Source of the DNA: Methylobacterium sp. Leaf117
GTDB taxonomy: Bacteria; Pseudomonadota; Alphaproteobacteria; Rhizobiales; Beijerinckiaceae
Assembly: GCF_001422985.1 (NCBI RefSeq)
Contig: NZ_LMNL01000003.1
Coordinates: 277-64,276 of the forward strand
Length of the DNA stretch: 64,000 bases
Reading direction: 5' to 3'
Numbering within the stretch: the first letter of the stretch is position 1; each line of letters begins with the position of its first letter. Both the position numbers and the translations under genes were made by a program. Of this stretch, positions 43,468 through 55,085 are shown piece after piece. The notes under the pieces were generated by a model that saw nothing but the letters and a program-made list of their open reading frames with translations, was not told the DNA's origin and ran no database searches.

Positions 43468-44448
43468 ATGCCCGCCGCCACCCGTGCCCTTGCGCTCCGC
43501 CCCGACGGCACGCGCCGCGCCTGGATTCTCCTCACCGCCCTGGCGCTGCTGACCTTCGGCACCCTGCACGCCCGCGCGGACGAGAAAGTCATCCGCATCG
43601 GCTATCAGAAATACGGCACGCTGGTGCTTCTCAAGGGCAAGGGCCTGCTGGAGCAGCGCCTGAAGCCGCTCGGCTACCGCGTCACCTGGGCCGAGTTCCC
43701 CTCGGGGCCGCCCCTGATGGAGGCGCTGAATGCCGGGGCCGTCGATCTCGGCTCGGCCGGCGAGGCGCCCCCGATCTTCGCCCAGGCCGCCAACCCGGAC
43801 CTGCTCTATGTCGGGCATGAGCCGGCGGCGCCGAAGGGCGAGGCGATCCTGGTGGCGCAGGACAGCCCGATCCGCACGGTGGCGGACCTGCGCGGCCGGA
43901 AGATCGCCCTGAACAAGGGCTCGAACGTCCACTACTTCCTGGTCCGCGCCCTCGAGCAGGCCGGTGTGCCCTACGAGGCCGTGAGCCCGACCTTCCTGGC
44001 GCCGGCCGACGGGGCCGCCGCCTTCGCCCGGGGCGCGGTCGACGCCTGGGCGATCTGGGACCCCTTCCTCGCCTCGGGCGAGCGCAGCACCGGCGGGCGC
44101 ATCCTCGTCGACGGCACCGGCCTCGTGCCGAATCGCCAGTTCTACCTCTCGACCCGCGCCTTCACGGCGGCCAACGGCCCGGCCCTCGACGCCACGCTCG
44201 CCGCCATCGGCGAGATCGACGCCTGGGCCAAGGACAACACCGACGCGGTGGCGGCCGAGCTCGCGCCCTCGGTCGGCATTCCGGCCCCGATCCTCACGGT
44301 GGCGCTGCGGCGCCTCACCTACGGGGTCACGCCCCTGAACGCCGAGACCACCGCCGACCAGCAGCGCGTCGCCGACACCTTCCACCGCCTCGGCCTTCTG
44401 CCGAAGCCGCTCGATGTCGCCTCGGCGGTGCGCAAGCCCGGAAGCTGA
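43468..44448 (+). CDS. ssuA: Aliphatic sulfonate ABC transporter substrate-binding protein (second copy)
   Basis: This 326-residue periplasmic receptor is similar to the copy at 39275. Its signal is Sec-like (RRAWILLTALALLTFGTLHARAD). Shared blocks are IRIGYQKYGTLVLLKGKGLL, then WAEFPSGPPLMEALNAGAVD, and RGAVDAWAIWDPFL. GAAGGA-type ribosome-binding sequence GAAGGA lies upstream of ATG 43468. The gene is separated from ssuD by the dispersed repeat and may have its own promoter. It probably binds different sulfonates and feeds the same SsuBC. Confidence 0.92.
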   Translation: MPAATRALALRPDGTRRAWILLTALALLTFGTLHARADEKVIRIGYQKYGTLVLLKGKGLLEQRLKPLGYRVTWAEFPSGPPLMEALNAGAVDLGSAGEAPPIFAQAANPDLLYVGHEPAAPKGEAILVAQDSPIRTVADLRGRKIALNKGSNVHYFLVRALEQAGVPYEAVSPTFLAPADGAAAFARGAVDAWAIWDPFLASGERSTGGRILVDGTGLVPNRQFYLSTRAFTAANGPALDATLAAIGEIDAWAKDNTDAVAAELAPSVGIPAPILTVALRRLTYGVTPLNAETTADQQRVADTFHRLGLLPKPLDVASAVRKPGS

Positions 44449-44548
44449 GGGCTTGCTGCATCCTTTGGTTGCGTTCCGGTGAGAGAGGTTTAACCTCGGC
44501 GCCTCCCTGCGGATGGGAGGCGGGCATCGCTCAGGCCATGCGAATCTT

Positions 44549-44950
44549 ATGACGGGCCGGACGCTCGTCATCCTCCTCGGCGGGGCGGTCCTTCTCACGG
44601 TGACGACCTTGGTCGCCGTGCCGTTCTGGGCCGTCCTCACGGCCATGCCGGATCGGGCGCGGCCATCCCTCGTGCAGAACCTTCCGCCCGAGTTTGCACG
44701 GGGCGATGCGGCTTTTGCTGCGCGCATCGCCGACACATTCCCGCTCGGCTCGTCGGAAGGGGGCCTGATCTCGCGCCTGCGGGCCGAAGGTTTCAGCAGC
44801 GATCCGCCGGCCGCGAATCCGGCCGAAGGGCGTCGGGCATGGTTCGTGCTCTCGGAGCCATCCTGCACCCTGACGTGGCGCGTAGGCTGGCGGGCGGAGG
44901 ACGGACGCCTCGCTTCGGTGGCCGGAGCGTATGGCGGAACCTGCCTGTGA
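44549..44950 (+). CDS. Hypothetical membrane-anchored protein
   Basis: This 133-residue protein has an N-terminal membrane anchor (LVILLGGAVLLTVTTLVAVP) and a soluble part with ADTFPLGSSEGGLISRLRAE and a C-terminal WFVLSEPSCTLTWRVGWRAE ... GGTCL. Two Cys residues may form a disulfide in the periplasm. The pattern 'lid-sequence then SRLRAEGF' resembles small secreted alphaproteobacterial proteins, but no family is certain. ATG 44549 was used because it opens the hydrophobic segment. Confidence 0.6.
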   Translation: MTGRTLVILLGGAVLLTVTTLVAVPFWAVLTAMPDRARPSLVQNLPPEFARGDAAFAARIADTFPLGSSEGGLISRLRAEGFSSDPPAANPAEGRRAWFVLSEPSCTLTWRVGWRAEDGRLASVAGAYGGTCL

Positions 44951-45167
44951 ACCGCGACCGGTCCGACAGGCTGACCACGCTCGCTCATCATCGCGGTGAC
45001 CGCCGCACGCGCCGCCATCGTGGTCCTGCGCCTTCGCGGTCCGAGACCGCCCGAACCGGTCCCACGCGGTGCTTCGTTCCACGGCAGGCGGTGATCGACG
45101 CCGGCTCCCGTCCTGTGGCCGGCGCAAAGGCGGAAACGTCCCCAACCCGCCGGCGCGTCGGGCGGCC

Positions 45168-46049
45168 TCAGGCCGCCTTGCGGCGCAATGCGTTCAGGAA
45201 CACGCTCTTCTGTTCGCGGGGCAGCATGACATAGTTCGTGCGGTCGGCCACGAACTCCTGGGCGCCGAAGGATTCCACCTCTTCGACCTGGAATCCCGGC
45301 AGGGCGCGCAGGCAGACATAGTCCAGCGATTCGATCAGGCGGGTCAGTTCCTCGCAGCGCTGCCTGCGCCGCAGCATCGTCGCCTGCTCGGCGACGTTCT
45401 GCCGTTCGACGAATGGCAGCACCTCGGACAGGATGAGCGGCCGGTCGCGCCCGATCGTGTCGACCAGGCCCTTGAGGACCTCCAGTTCGCCGCCCTCCAC
45501 GTCGATCTTGATGATCCCGACGGTGTCCGTCCCCAGGGTCGCCAGCACCTCGTCGCCTCGGCTGACATAGATGAACCGCTCGTAGGAACGCTGATTCGCG
45601 CCGGTCCAGAAGCCCTGCACGATGGTGGCCTGGGGATCGACCGCGCTCGAATAGTAAAACGGCACCAGGCAGGCCTGATCGCTGAGGCCAAAGGGGATGA
45701 TCTTGCATCCCTTGATCGCGTTGGCGTCGATCAGATCATACACGTAAGCGCAGCAGGGAACCGACGCCTCGAAGCCGACATAGGCCCGCGACGGCTCGAT
45801 GGACTTCATCTTGAGAAGGATCTGCCCGACATTGACCCCCACATCGACGAAGAGTCCCGGATTCAATTTCAAAGACAATTCAATGAAATCGTGGAAGTAA
45901 TCTTCGTATGACTTCAGATGTTGGGAATGAAAGCTTTTGTTGACCGGAATGTTGAATTTTGTCCCCGATATCATTGCCTTTTTGTAGCTGCCCTCTTTAT
46001 AGAAAACCGATTTCAGTATATCTTTTGCTTTTGAGGCGGCTGAAGACAT
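45168..46049 (-). CDS. FkbM family methyltransferase
   Basis: This 293-residue protein has the SAM-binding motif LFVDVGVNVGQILLKMK, the acidic loop YVGFEASVPC and GIIKIDVEGGELEVLKGL, as in FkbM proteins that O-methylate sugars in surface polysaccharides or secondary metabolites. The first 60 codons and the region upstream (45880-46050) are clearly AT-richer than the rest of the window. The gene stands alone, with no other polysaccharide genes nearby. Horizontal acquisition is likely. The substrate is unknown. Confidence 0.88.
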   Translation of the reverse strand: MSSAASKAKDILKSVFYKEGSYKKAMISGTKFNIPVNKSFHSQHLKSYEDYFHDFIELSLKLNPGLFVDVGVNVGQILLKMKSIEPSRAYVGFEASVPCCAYVYDLIDANAIKGCKIIPFGLSDQACLVPFYYSSAVDPQATIVQGFWTGANQRSYERFIYVSRGDEVLATLGTDTVGIIKIDVEGGELEVLKGLVDTIGRDRPLILSEVLPFVERQNVAEQATMLRRRQRCEELTRLIESLDYVCLRALPGFQVEEVESFGAQEFVADRTNYVMLPREQKSVFLNALRRKAA

Positions 46050-46526
46050 CGTCTATAGTCCCGGATGGATTGAAAAAGCCATCAAGGTCGATATCATCCG
46101 CAGATTGATCCGCAAGACGAATGCGTACTTAAAATTGCTGATCCATCGCCTGTTGCGCGCCAGACACAGGCGATGATCCCGAGTTGAACGGGTGCAGCCT
46201 GGACATGAGAGCGCTCCAACGACGCGTCAGGCGGCTGCATCGGCGGCCATCTGCTGGCGCGAGACCGGAGGATTGGGGCGACGGCGGTGGCCGGACTGCG
46301 CAGGGCCGGATCGTGACGCGCCGAAAAGGTTGAGGCGACGGTGGCCGCCGTCGGTGGCTCGCGTGATTCAGGCCTGTGAACGAGGCACCTCGCACGCTGC
46401 GGCAGCCGGATTTCGGCCGACCGCCGGCGCGACGCTCCGGGCGCGGCCATCCCGCCCACGGCAGGGATGGCCGCCTGACCGGTGCGGACGGTGTCGATCG
46501 GGCGTCCCGCCCGATCGCTCGAGGCG
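46050..46526. other. Intergenic region of about 480 bp
   Basis: The first 90 bp are AT-rich and probably hold the promoter of the FkbM gene. The remainder is GC-rich with Arg-rich frames in every phase and no convincing gene. No repeats were noticed. Confidence 0.4.
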
Positions 46527-49500
46527 TCAGCCGGCCGTCGCACCGGCTCTGCGTTCGCCCTGCGCCGTCAGGCGCTCGAGGAAGGCAGCGGCGAGGCGGC
46601 CGCGCTCGGCCGGGTCGTCGTGGCCCTGGCGCAGGAGCACGCGGTTGTCCCGGCGCTCGATATGGGCGTGGGCCGGCACGGCCAGCGGCGGCGCGTTGGG
46701 CCGGAGGTCGGCCGCCAGACCCTGCGGGCCGCCGCTGAGGCGATGGATGCCGAGCGCCAAGCAGCCGACCCGGAGCCGGGCGAGGGCGATCAGGTCCTCG
46801 AAGGGCGTGGGCGGCGGGCCGAAGCGGTCGACCACCTCGCTGCGTAGGGCCTCGACCTCTTCCGGATTGGTGAGGCGCAGGGTGCGGGTATAGAGGCTCA
46901 GCCGCACTTCGGGCTCGGGCACATAATCCGCCGGCACGGAGCCGGAGAGGCCCAGCCGGATCTCGGGGTTCCAGTCCTCCGCCGGCTCGCCCTTGGCCGC
47001 CCGCAGGGCCAAGTGCAGCAGGTGCTGGTACAGCCCCAGGCCGATCAGCTTGACGTGGCCGGCCTGGTTCTCGCCGACGAGGTCGCCCGCGCCGCGCAGG
47101 TCGAGATCGCGGGCGCTGATGGCGAAGCCCGCACCAAGGCGGTCGAGGGCCTCCAGGGTCCGCAGGCGTTTCTCGGTGGCGGACGACAGCGGCCGGTCCG
47201 GGCGGTGCAGCAGATAGACGACGCCGCGGCGCTGGCCACGCCCGACCCGGCCGCGCAGCTGGTGCAGCTGCGACAGGCCGAAGCGCTCCGCATCCCAGAC
47301 GAGCATGGTGTTGGCGCGCGGTACGTCGAGTCCGCTCTCGATGATGCTGGTGGCGAGCAGCACATCGCCCTCGCCATCGGCGAAGCGCACCATCACGTCA
47401 TCCATCTCGGCGGCCTTGAGCTCGCCATGGGCCACCATGGTCGTCAGGTCCGGCACCAGCTTGGCGAGGCGCGCCGCCATCGGGGCGATGTCCTCGATGC
47501 GCGGGCAGACGACGAAGCTCTGGCCGCCGCGCCGATGCTCGCGCATCAGCGCGTCCCGCATCGCCGCGTCCTCGAAGGCGGCGATCACGGTGCGGATGGG
47601 CTGCCGCACGGAAGGCGGCGTGGCGATGACGCTGAGGCTCTGGAGGCCGACCAGGGCGCTCTGCAGGGTGCGGGGGATCGGTGTCGCGGTCAGCGTCAGC
47701 ACGTGGCCGTCGCCGGCCGCCTGACGCAGGCCCTCCTTGATCTTGGTGCCGAAGCGCTGCTCCTCGTCGATGACCATCAGGCCGAGATCGGCGAAGGCCA
47801 CACCCTTGGCCGCGAGGCAGTGGGTGCCGACCACGAGACGGATCGAGCCGTCGGCGAGCCCGGCCTTCACCCGCTTGGCATCCGCCGGCGAGACGAGGCG
47901 CGAGAGGTGCGCGACCTCCACGCCGAAGCGCGCGAAGCGCCGGGTGAAGGTCTGCACGTGCTGGCGCGCCAGGACGGTGGTGGGAGCGACGATCGCCACC
48001 TGCTTGCCGGCAAACACCGCGGCGGCGGCGGCGCGCAGGGCCACCTCGGTCTTGCCGAAGCCGACATCGCCGCAGACGAGGCGGTCCATCGGCCGGCCGG
48101 AGGCGAGGTCGGCCATCACGCCGCTCACCGCCCCGGCCTGGTCGGCCGTCAGGGCGAAGCCGAACCCGGCGGCGAAGCGCTCCATCTCGCGGTCCGGCGG
48201 CGCCAGCACCGGTGCGCGGACCGCCCGGCGCTTCTCGGCATCCGCCAGCATCACCCGGGCGGCCCGGGCCATGCAGGCCTCGGCTTCGAGGCGACGACGG
48301 CCCCAGGATCCGCCTTCCAGCTTGTCCAGGGTCACGGCCTCGGCCTCGGAGCCGTAGCGCCAGATCCGGTCGGCCTGGGACACCGGAACCATCAGGATGC
48401 CGTCCCCGGCAAAGCGCAGGCGCAGGGCGTCTTCCTGGCCGCCGGTGCCGGTGCTCACCGCCTCCAGCCCCTCGAACACGCAGAGCCCGTTGTCGCGGTC
48501 GACCGCGACGTCGCCGATCCGCAGCTCCACCTCGCCGATGGGCAGGATGGCGCTCGGGCCTCCGCTCGCCACGGTGGCGGCGCGTGCCCCGAAGAGATCG
48601 GCGGCGGCGATCACCGCCATGCCCTGGTCCGGCACCCGGAAGCCGGCCTCGATCGGGGCTTCCAGGATGAGCAGGGCGCCGGACTTGGCCGCGGTCGCCT
48701 CGGCCCAGGCGCCCACCGGGCGGGCCTTGCGGCCGAGCGCCCGCTCGGCGATGCGCACCAGCCGCGCCAGGGGCTCGGCCGGCCCCGTGAGAAGGATGCG
48801 GTCGCCCGCCGTGAGGCGCTCGCGCAGGGTCTCGGCCAGCGCGGTGTTCGGCCGGGCCTTGCGCACGAAGGCCGGCATGGTGAGATCCTCGCCCTCCGCC
48901 GTCTCGGCGTCGGCGACGCGCCGCGCGGCGAGCTGGGTCGCCCAGGCCTCGGGGCTCAGGTAGAGGCCGCCATCGTCGGCCGCCCCGCGCCGGGACCGGG
49001 CTGCGGATTCCCGCCCCTCGGCGATCTGCTCGAAGAAGGCCTGCGCCCGCTCTTCGGCCCCCTCCTCGACGACGAGGCGGGCGTCGGGCACCTGGTCGAG
49101 CACGGTGACGAGAGCCGGATAGAACCGGGCGAGGCCGTGCTCCTGCCCGGTGAAGGGCTCCAGCCGGTGCTCCGAGCCCTCGGCCAGGAGGATCTCGGTG
49201 GCGGGATCGATGACGAGGACCTCGGCATCGGCCAGCGAGCGCTGCGAGACCGGGTCGTAGGAGCGGATCGCGATGACCCGGCCGGCTTCGTACTCGATGC
49301 GGCAGGGCCGGTCGGCGGCGGCCGGGAAGACGTCCACGGTGCGGCCCCAGACCGCGACCTCGCCGGGCTCGTCGACCCGGTCGTCGAGGATGTAGCCGAG
49401 GCGCTGCAGGGCATCGGTGATCGCGGGCGGATCGAGGGCGTCGCCGATGCGGATCTCCAGGTGGGCGCCCGCCCAGGTCTCGGCCGGGGGCACGCGCTGG

Positions 49501-50021
49501 ATCAGCGCCGGGGCGGTGGTGAGCACGATGTCGGGCAGGGCCGCGGTGTCGGTGAGCCAGCGCAACACGCCGGTGCGCGCCCCCATCACCCCGCGCGAGG
49601 GCGAGGCCCGGTCGTAGGGCAGGCAGTCCCATTCCGGATAGAGGGCGACTGTGCGCTCCGGCGACAGCGCCCGGAGGATGCCCGCGATGGCCTCCAGGCG
49701 ATGGCTTTCGCGGGCCATGTGGATCAGGGGCCTGCCGCACTCGGTCAGCCCCAGGAGGGCCACCACCAGGGCGCCGGTGGGCACGAGGGGCGCGACGATC
49801 TCGGGACTGGCGGGGGCCGGGGCCGGCTCGGTCCGCTTGGGCGCGACGGCGTTGCGACCGGCGGCCTTGCGGGGGCGGGTTCTGGATGCAGACGTGTTCG
49901 GCGCGGATGTTTTCGACGCGGATGTTTTCGACGTGGGTGTTTTCAACGTGGGCGTTTTCGGCGTGCGTGCCGGAGCGGGGGAAGCGTGTGCGGAAGACGT
50001 CTCGGTCCTGCGTTTTGCCAT
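46527..50021 (-). CDS. Mfd-family (TRCF-like) DEAD/DEAH helicase
   Basis: This 1164-residue protein has an N-terminal UvrB-like part (ALYPEWDCLPYDRASPSRG). A CarD/RID-like RNA-polymerase-interaction module follows (ELRIGDVAVDRDNGLCVFEG). The RecG-like motor comes next: VCGDVGFGKTEVALRAAAAA (Walker A), DEEQRFGTKIKEGLR (DExx box; DEEH in most Mfd), and the TRG-type DLDLRGAGDLVGENQ. The C-terminal regulatory domain is short. A Ser/Thr/Lys repeat tail of about 35 residues opens the protein, built from 15-bp DNA repeats. It could be Mfd itself or a paralogue. ATG 50021 (MAKRRTETS) was chosen. Confidence 0.88.
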   Translation of the reverse strand: MAKRRTETSSAHASPAPARTPKTPTLKTPTSKTSASKTSAPNTSASRTRPRKAAGRNAVAPKRTEPAPAPASPEIVAPLVPTGALVVALLGLTECGRPLIHMARESHRLEAIAGILRALSPERTVALYPEWDCLPYDRASPSRGVMGARTGVLRWLTDTAALPDIVLTTAPALIQRVPPAETWAGAHLEIRIGDALDPPAITDALQRLGYILDDRVDEPGEVAVWGRTVDVFPAAADRPCRIEYEAGRVIAIRSYDPVSQRSLADAEVLVIDPATEILLAEGSEHRLEPFTGQEHGLARFYPALVTVLDQVPDARLVVEEGAEERAQAFFEQIAEGRESAARSRRGAADDGGLYLSPEAWATQLAARRVADAETAEGEDLTMPAFVRKARPNTALAETLRERLTAGDRILLTGPAEPLARLVRIAERALGRKARPVGAWAEATAAKSGALLILEAPIEAGFRVPDQGMAVIAAADLFGARAATVASGGPSAILPIGEVELRIGDVAVDRDNGLCVFEGLEAVSTGTGGQEDALRLRFAGDGILMVPVSQADRIWRYGSEAEAVTLDKLEGGSWGRRRLEAEACMARAARVMLADAEKRRAVRAPVLAPPDREMERFAAGFGFALTADQAGAVSGVMADLASGRPMDRLVCGDVGFGKTEVALRAAAAAVFAGKQVAIVAPTTVLARQHVQTFTRRFARFGVEVAHLSRLVSPADAKRVKAGLADGSIRLVVGTHCLAAKGVAFADLGLMVIDEEQRFGTKIKEGLRQAAGDGHVLTLTATPIPRTLQSALVGLQSLSVIATPPSVRQPIRTVIAAFEDAAMRDALMREHRRGGQSFVVCPRIEDIAPMAARLAKLVPDLTTMVAHGELKAAEMDDVMVRFADGEGDVLLATSIIESGLDVPRANTMLVWDAERFGLSQLHQLRGRVGRGQRRGVVYLLHRPDRPLSSATEKRLRTLEALDRLGAGFAISARDLDLRGAGDLVGENQAGHVKLIGLGLYQHLLHLALRAAKGEPAEDWNPEIRLGLSGSVPADYVPEPEVRLSLYTRTLRLTNPEEVEALRSEVVDRFGPPPTPFEDLIALARLRVGCLALGIHRLSGGPQGLAADLRPNAPPLAVPAHAHIERRDNRVLLRQGHDDPAERGRLAAAFLERLTAQGERRAGATAG
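49891..49968. repeat. 15-bp repeats in the helicase N-terminus
   Basis: About five copies of GACGCGGATGTTTTC-like units (GTG/GCG variants) in frame, encoding KTSASKTSAP-type repeats at the start of the helicase. The region is disordered in protein terms. Confidence 0.8.
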
Positions 50022-50201
50022 CGGAGAGGTGCGCTGCCCGGCTTGAGATCTGGACTCAGGCAACGCGGTCCAAGGGGGCCGGGCTCCGTCATTCGCCCCG
50101 CCGTCCCCAGTTTGTCGCAGCACCCTCTGGGTGACCTGTGGGTGACCTGTGGGCAGACCTGTGCACAGATCCTTGGATGCCCTCCGGGACGCCCCTTCGG
50201 A

Positions 50202-51695
50202 TCACATCTCCGGGTCGGGCGACGCCTCGAGCCGACCGTCCGCGATGGCCGCCCGGAAGGCGGCGTAGTCGGCCTCGTTCTGGTCGCCATAGGCGAAGGC
50301 CCAGTCGGCCAGGGCCTCGCGCAGGTCGCATTGACGGTCGCGGCCGCAATAGCCCGCGATGGCGGCCGCATCCCCGGTGCGCGCATGCGCCCGGGCGAGC
50401 AGGGCGCCGTAGGCCCAGGAGAAGTAGATCAGCGGCTGCCCGGTCAGGCCCGCCACCGGGATGTCGCCCTTCATGTTCTTCATCTGACGTACGTAGAACG
50501 GCCGCCCGTCGATGGTGGTCCAGCCGAGCAGCGGATCGCCCACCGCCTGGAGCAGGCGCTGGCCGTAGATCACCCGCTCGCCCTCGTGGTCGCCGTAGGA
50601 ATCCGGCATCCCGGACAGGTAGGGCGCGTGGGCCGGCGTCACCGCCTCCTTGACCTGGAGGAAGAGCACGTCCTGGTCGGAATTGCCGCACAGGAGCGCC
50701 ACGTAGGCCCGGGTGCCGACGCTGCCGACGCCGACGACCCGGTGGGCGACGTCGACCACGTGGTAGCGGCTCAGCATGAAGCGGCGCTCGCGCGGCAGGG
50801 TCTCGGCGTAATGCTCCAGGCCGCCGATCACCGCCTCCCGGGTCTCGGCATCGACGCCGGTGAGAATGGGAGGGGCTTCCTTGAAGCGCCAGCCGCCGTC
50901 GGTGCGGCGCTCGCCGACCCGGGCGAGCAGGCTCTTGTTGTGCTTCTTGCGCGCCTTCTCCACCGCCCGGGCGATGACCGCCTTGGAATCCTCGTCGATG
51001 GAGAGGCCGGCGAAGTCGAGCTGGTCGGCCCGCGCCGCCTGATGCCAGACGTCGAGGGGGCCCTGCGGCGCCAGTTCGGTCATGGTGTGCTGGTAGCCCG
51101 CCACCGCCGCGAGGGCAGCCTCGCGGCGCTCGGGCTTGGCGACGCCGTCGGTCCTGGCCGCCACCTCGATGCTGGCCACGAGGCGCTTCAGGTCCCATTC
51201 CCACGGGCCGATCGTCACCTCGTCGAAATCATTCAGGTCGAGGACGATGTCGCGCTGAGGCGTGCCGAACAGGCCGAAATTGGCCAGATGCGCGTCGCCG
51301 TTCATCACCACCGCGATGCCGCTGCGCGGGGTATGGGCGAGGTCCCACGCCATCACGTGCGCCGCGCCGCGCAGGAAGGCGAAGGGCGAACTCGCCATCC
51401 TGGCGACCCGGAGCGGGATCAGGTGCGGCTGGCGCCCGTCATGCGCCGCCTCGATCAGCGAGACCGGGTCGGGCCGGTTGGCGGGCGGGTGCCACGCTCC
51501 GTGAGCCGCGTGCGGCACCGCCTCGCGCAGGGCCTTGCCGGCGTGGCGGCGCTTGTCCCAGGGCTCGCCCGCCTCGCGCAGGTTGATGCGCGGAATGTCG
51601 GCGAGCGGCGCCAGCAGGATGTCGTCGGCCTGAGGCTGCATATCGGTCGCGCTCGACGCGTCAGCGCGCAGGCTGACATCCTGGGGGCATTCCAT
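50202..51695 (-). CDS. DUF2252 family protein
   Basis: This 497-residue protein carries the family blocks MASSPFAFLRGAAHVMAWDL, GDAHLANFGLFGTP, FDLNDFDEVTIGPWEWDLKR, then YHVVDVAHRVVGVGSVGTRA and LFLQVKEA. The layout (GDAHLxNFG, DFD) resembles aminoglycoside-phosphotransferase/kinase-like folds with a HxD-like catalytic loop, and the family is often annotated as kinase-like. Function is not known. There is no signal peptide. The gene is separated by 180 bp from the helicase gene downstream. Confidence 0.85.
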   Translation of the reverse strand: MECPQDVSLRADASSATDMQPQADDILLAPLADIPRINLREAGEPWDKRRHAGKALREAVPHAAHGAWHPPANRPDPVSLIEAAHDGRQPHLIPLRVARMASSPFAFLRGAAHVMAWDLAHTPRSGIAVVMNGDAHLANFGLFGTPQRDIVLDLNDFDEVTIGPWEWDLKRLVASIEVAARTDGVAKPERREAALAAVAGYQHTMTELAPQGPLDVWHQAARADQLDFAGLSIDEDSKAVIARAVEKARKKHNKSLLARVGERRTDGGWRFKEAPPILTGVDAETREAVIGGLEHYAETLPRERRFMLSRYHVVDVAHRVVGVGSVGTRAYVALLCGNSDQDVLFLQVKEAVTPAHAPYLSGMPDSYGDHEGERVIYGQRLLQAVGDPLLGWTTIDGRPFYVRQMKNMKGDIPVAGLTGQPLIYFSWAYGALLARAHARTGDAAAIAGYCGRDRQCDLREALADWAFAYGDQNEADYAAFRAAIADGRLEASPDPEM

Positions 51696-53846
<2,151 letters not shown>

Positions 53847-53949
53847 GCCGAAGCCATGCCTGATCCGGGACGATCGGCGCCCGGAACAGGACCGGGCGTC
53901 GCGTCCTTAGTCCTCGCATCGACCCCCGATGCGAGGAGACCGGCTCACC

Positions 53950-54720
53950 ATGAAGCTGCACGGCAAGCGCGCGCTGATCACCGGCGCGGATTCAGGGATC
54001 GGCCAGGCGGCGGCCGAGCTGTTCGCCCGCGAAGGCGCCGACGTGGCGATCACCTACCACACCGATGCGGACGGAGCCCGCGAGACCGCGCGCCGGGTCG
54101 AGGCGGCGGGCCGGCGCTGCCTCGTGATCCAGAACGATGTCGGCGACCCGGCCTCGGTGGAGGCGACCTTCGCGGCGGTCGCCCGCGACCTCGGCGCCCT
54201 CGACATCCTGGTCAACAATGCCGGCCAGGCCATGAGCGGCATGCCGGTGGCCGAGATGGACGACGCCACGCTCGAGCAGATCCTGCGCGTCAACCTGATG
54301 GCGCCGGTCTTCTGCGCCCGGGCCTTCATCAAGGTCCGGCGCGCCGCAGGCGGACGCGGCAAGATCGTCATCGTCTCCTCGGTCGCCCAGCACCTGCCGA
54401 CCCCGGAGAGCGCCCCCTACGGCATGTCCAAGGCCGGCGTCGGCTCCCTCTGCCGCAGTCTGGCGCGGGAGCTGGCCGAGGATCGGATCAACGTCAACAA
54501 CGTGGCGCCCGGCCTGATCGAGACGCCGATGACGAGCGATCGCTTCGAGAACCCGGACAAGCTCGCCCAGTCCCTGGACCGCATCCCCTGGCACCGGGCG
54601 GGCCAGCCGGACGAGATCGCCAAGGCGATCCTCTACCTCGCCTCGGACGATTCCGACTACGTCACCGGGCACACCCTGGTGGTCGACGGCGGCCTGACCA
54701 TGCAGTGGGGCGGCGCCTGA
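53950..54720 (+). CDS. SDR family oxidoreductase (glucose 1-dehydrogenase-like)
   Basis: This 256-residue classical short-chain dehydrogenase has TGADSGIGQAAAELFA (NAD(P)-binding), NNAG in LVNNAGQAMSG, catalytic Ser in IVIVSSVAQ, Tyr and Lys in YGMSKAGV, and the closing GHTLVVDGGLTMQWGGA. Substrates in this group include glucose and other polyols or 3-oxoacyl compounds. ATG 53950 (MKLHGKRALITG) was used. It follows pgm by about 100 bp, same direction, but no shared pathway is certain. Confidence 0.9.
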   Translation: MKLHGKRALITGADSGIGQAAAELFAREGADVAITYHTDADGARETARRVEAAGRRCLVIQNDVGDPASVEATFAAVARDLGALDILVNNAGQAMSGMPVAEMDDATLEQILRVNLMAPVFCARAFIKVRRAAGGRGKIVIVSSVAQHLPTPESAPYGMSKAGVGSLCRSLARELAEDRINVNNVAPGLIETPMTSDRFENPDKLAQSLDRIPWHRAGQPDEIAKAILYLASDDSDYVTGHTLVVDGGLTMQWGGA

Positions 54721-54752
54721 GGCGCGCGTTGTGGATGGTGGAGCTTGGGCGA

Positions 54753-55085
54753 CTATCCAGGCCGCCGAAGCCCGACGTTCGGGACCGTCTGCGTCCGACC
54801 CAACACGGCCATTCGAGATCTCTTTGTCGATACCCTGAAGCGGACACGACATTCGTTGGGCATGATCAGGCAGCCAAGCGCCAGTACGATGGACTGGTGG
54901 ACCGGAACACCCGCCGTGACGCCGTCCGCCACGGCCCAACTCACGCCGTGGGGCGCCCGCGCGATGTCCCCGGTCGCATACACCCCCGCCTCCGTCATCA
55001 GATTGGCGGCATCCGTGCGGATGACCGGACCGAACGGTCCTTCGTCGAGCGCGCAGCCGAGCCGTTCCGCCAGCGGACTGTTCAT
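54753..55085 (-). pseudogene. C-terminal remnant of a thioredoxin-reductase-like flavoprotein
   Basis: Residues 1-65 (SPLAERLGCALDEGPFGPVI, then TEAGVYATGDIARAP and VADGVTAGVPVHQ) match only the C-terminal NAD(P)/FAD part of NAD(P)/FAD-dependent oxidoreductases, with the GVYATGD FAD-binding motif. The N-terminal two thirds are missing. The remaining 40 residues look unlike the family. The frame begins inside the end of a truncated DJ-1/PfpI gene (55082-55171), as if a deletion had joined two neighbouring genes. Confidence 0.75.

Noticed and set aside
46050-46526. Small genes in the gap before the helicase
   Set aside because: Frames exist in all phases but are Arg/Ala-rich, lack gene-like third-position bias and have no recognisable start signals.
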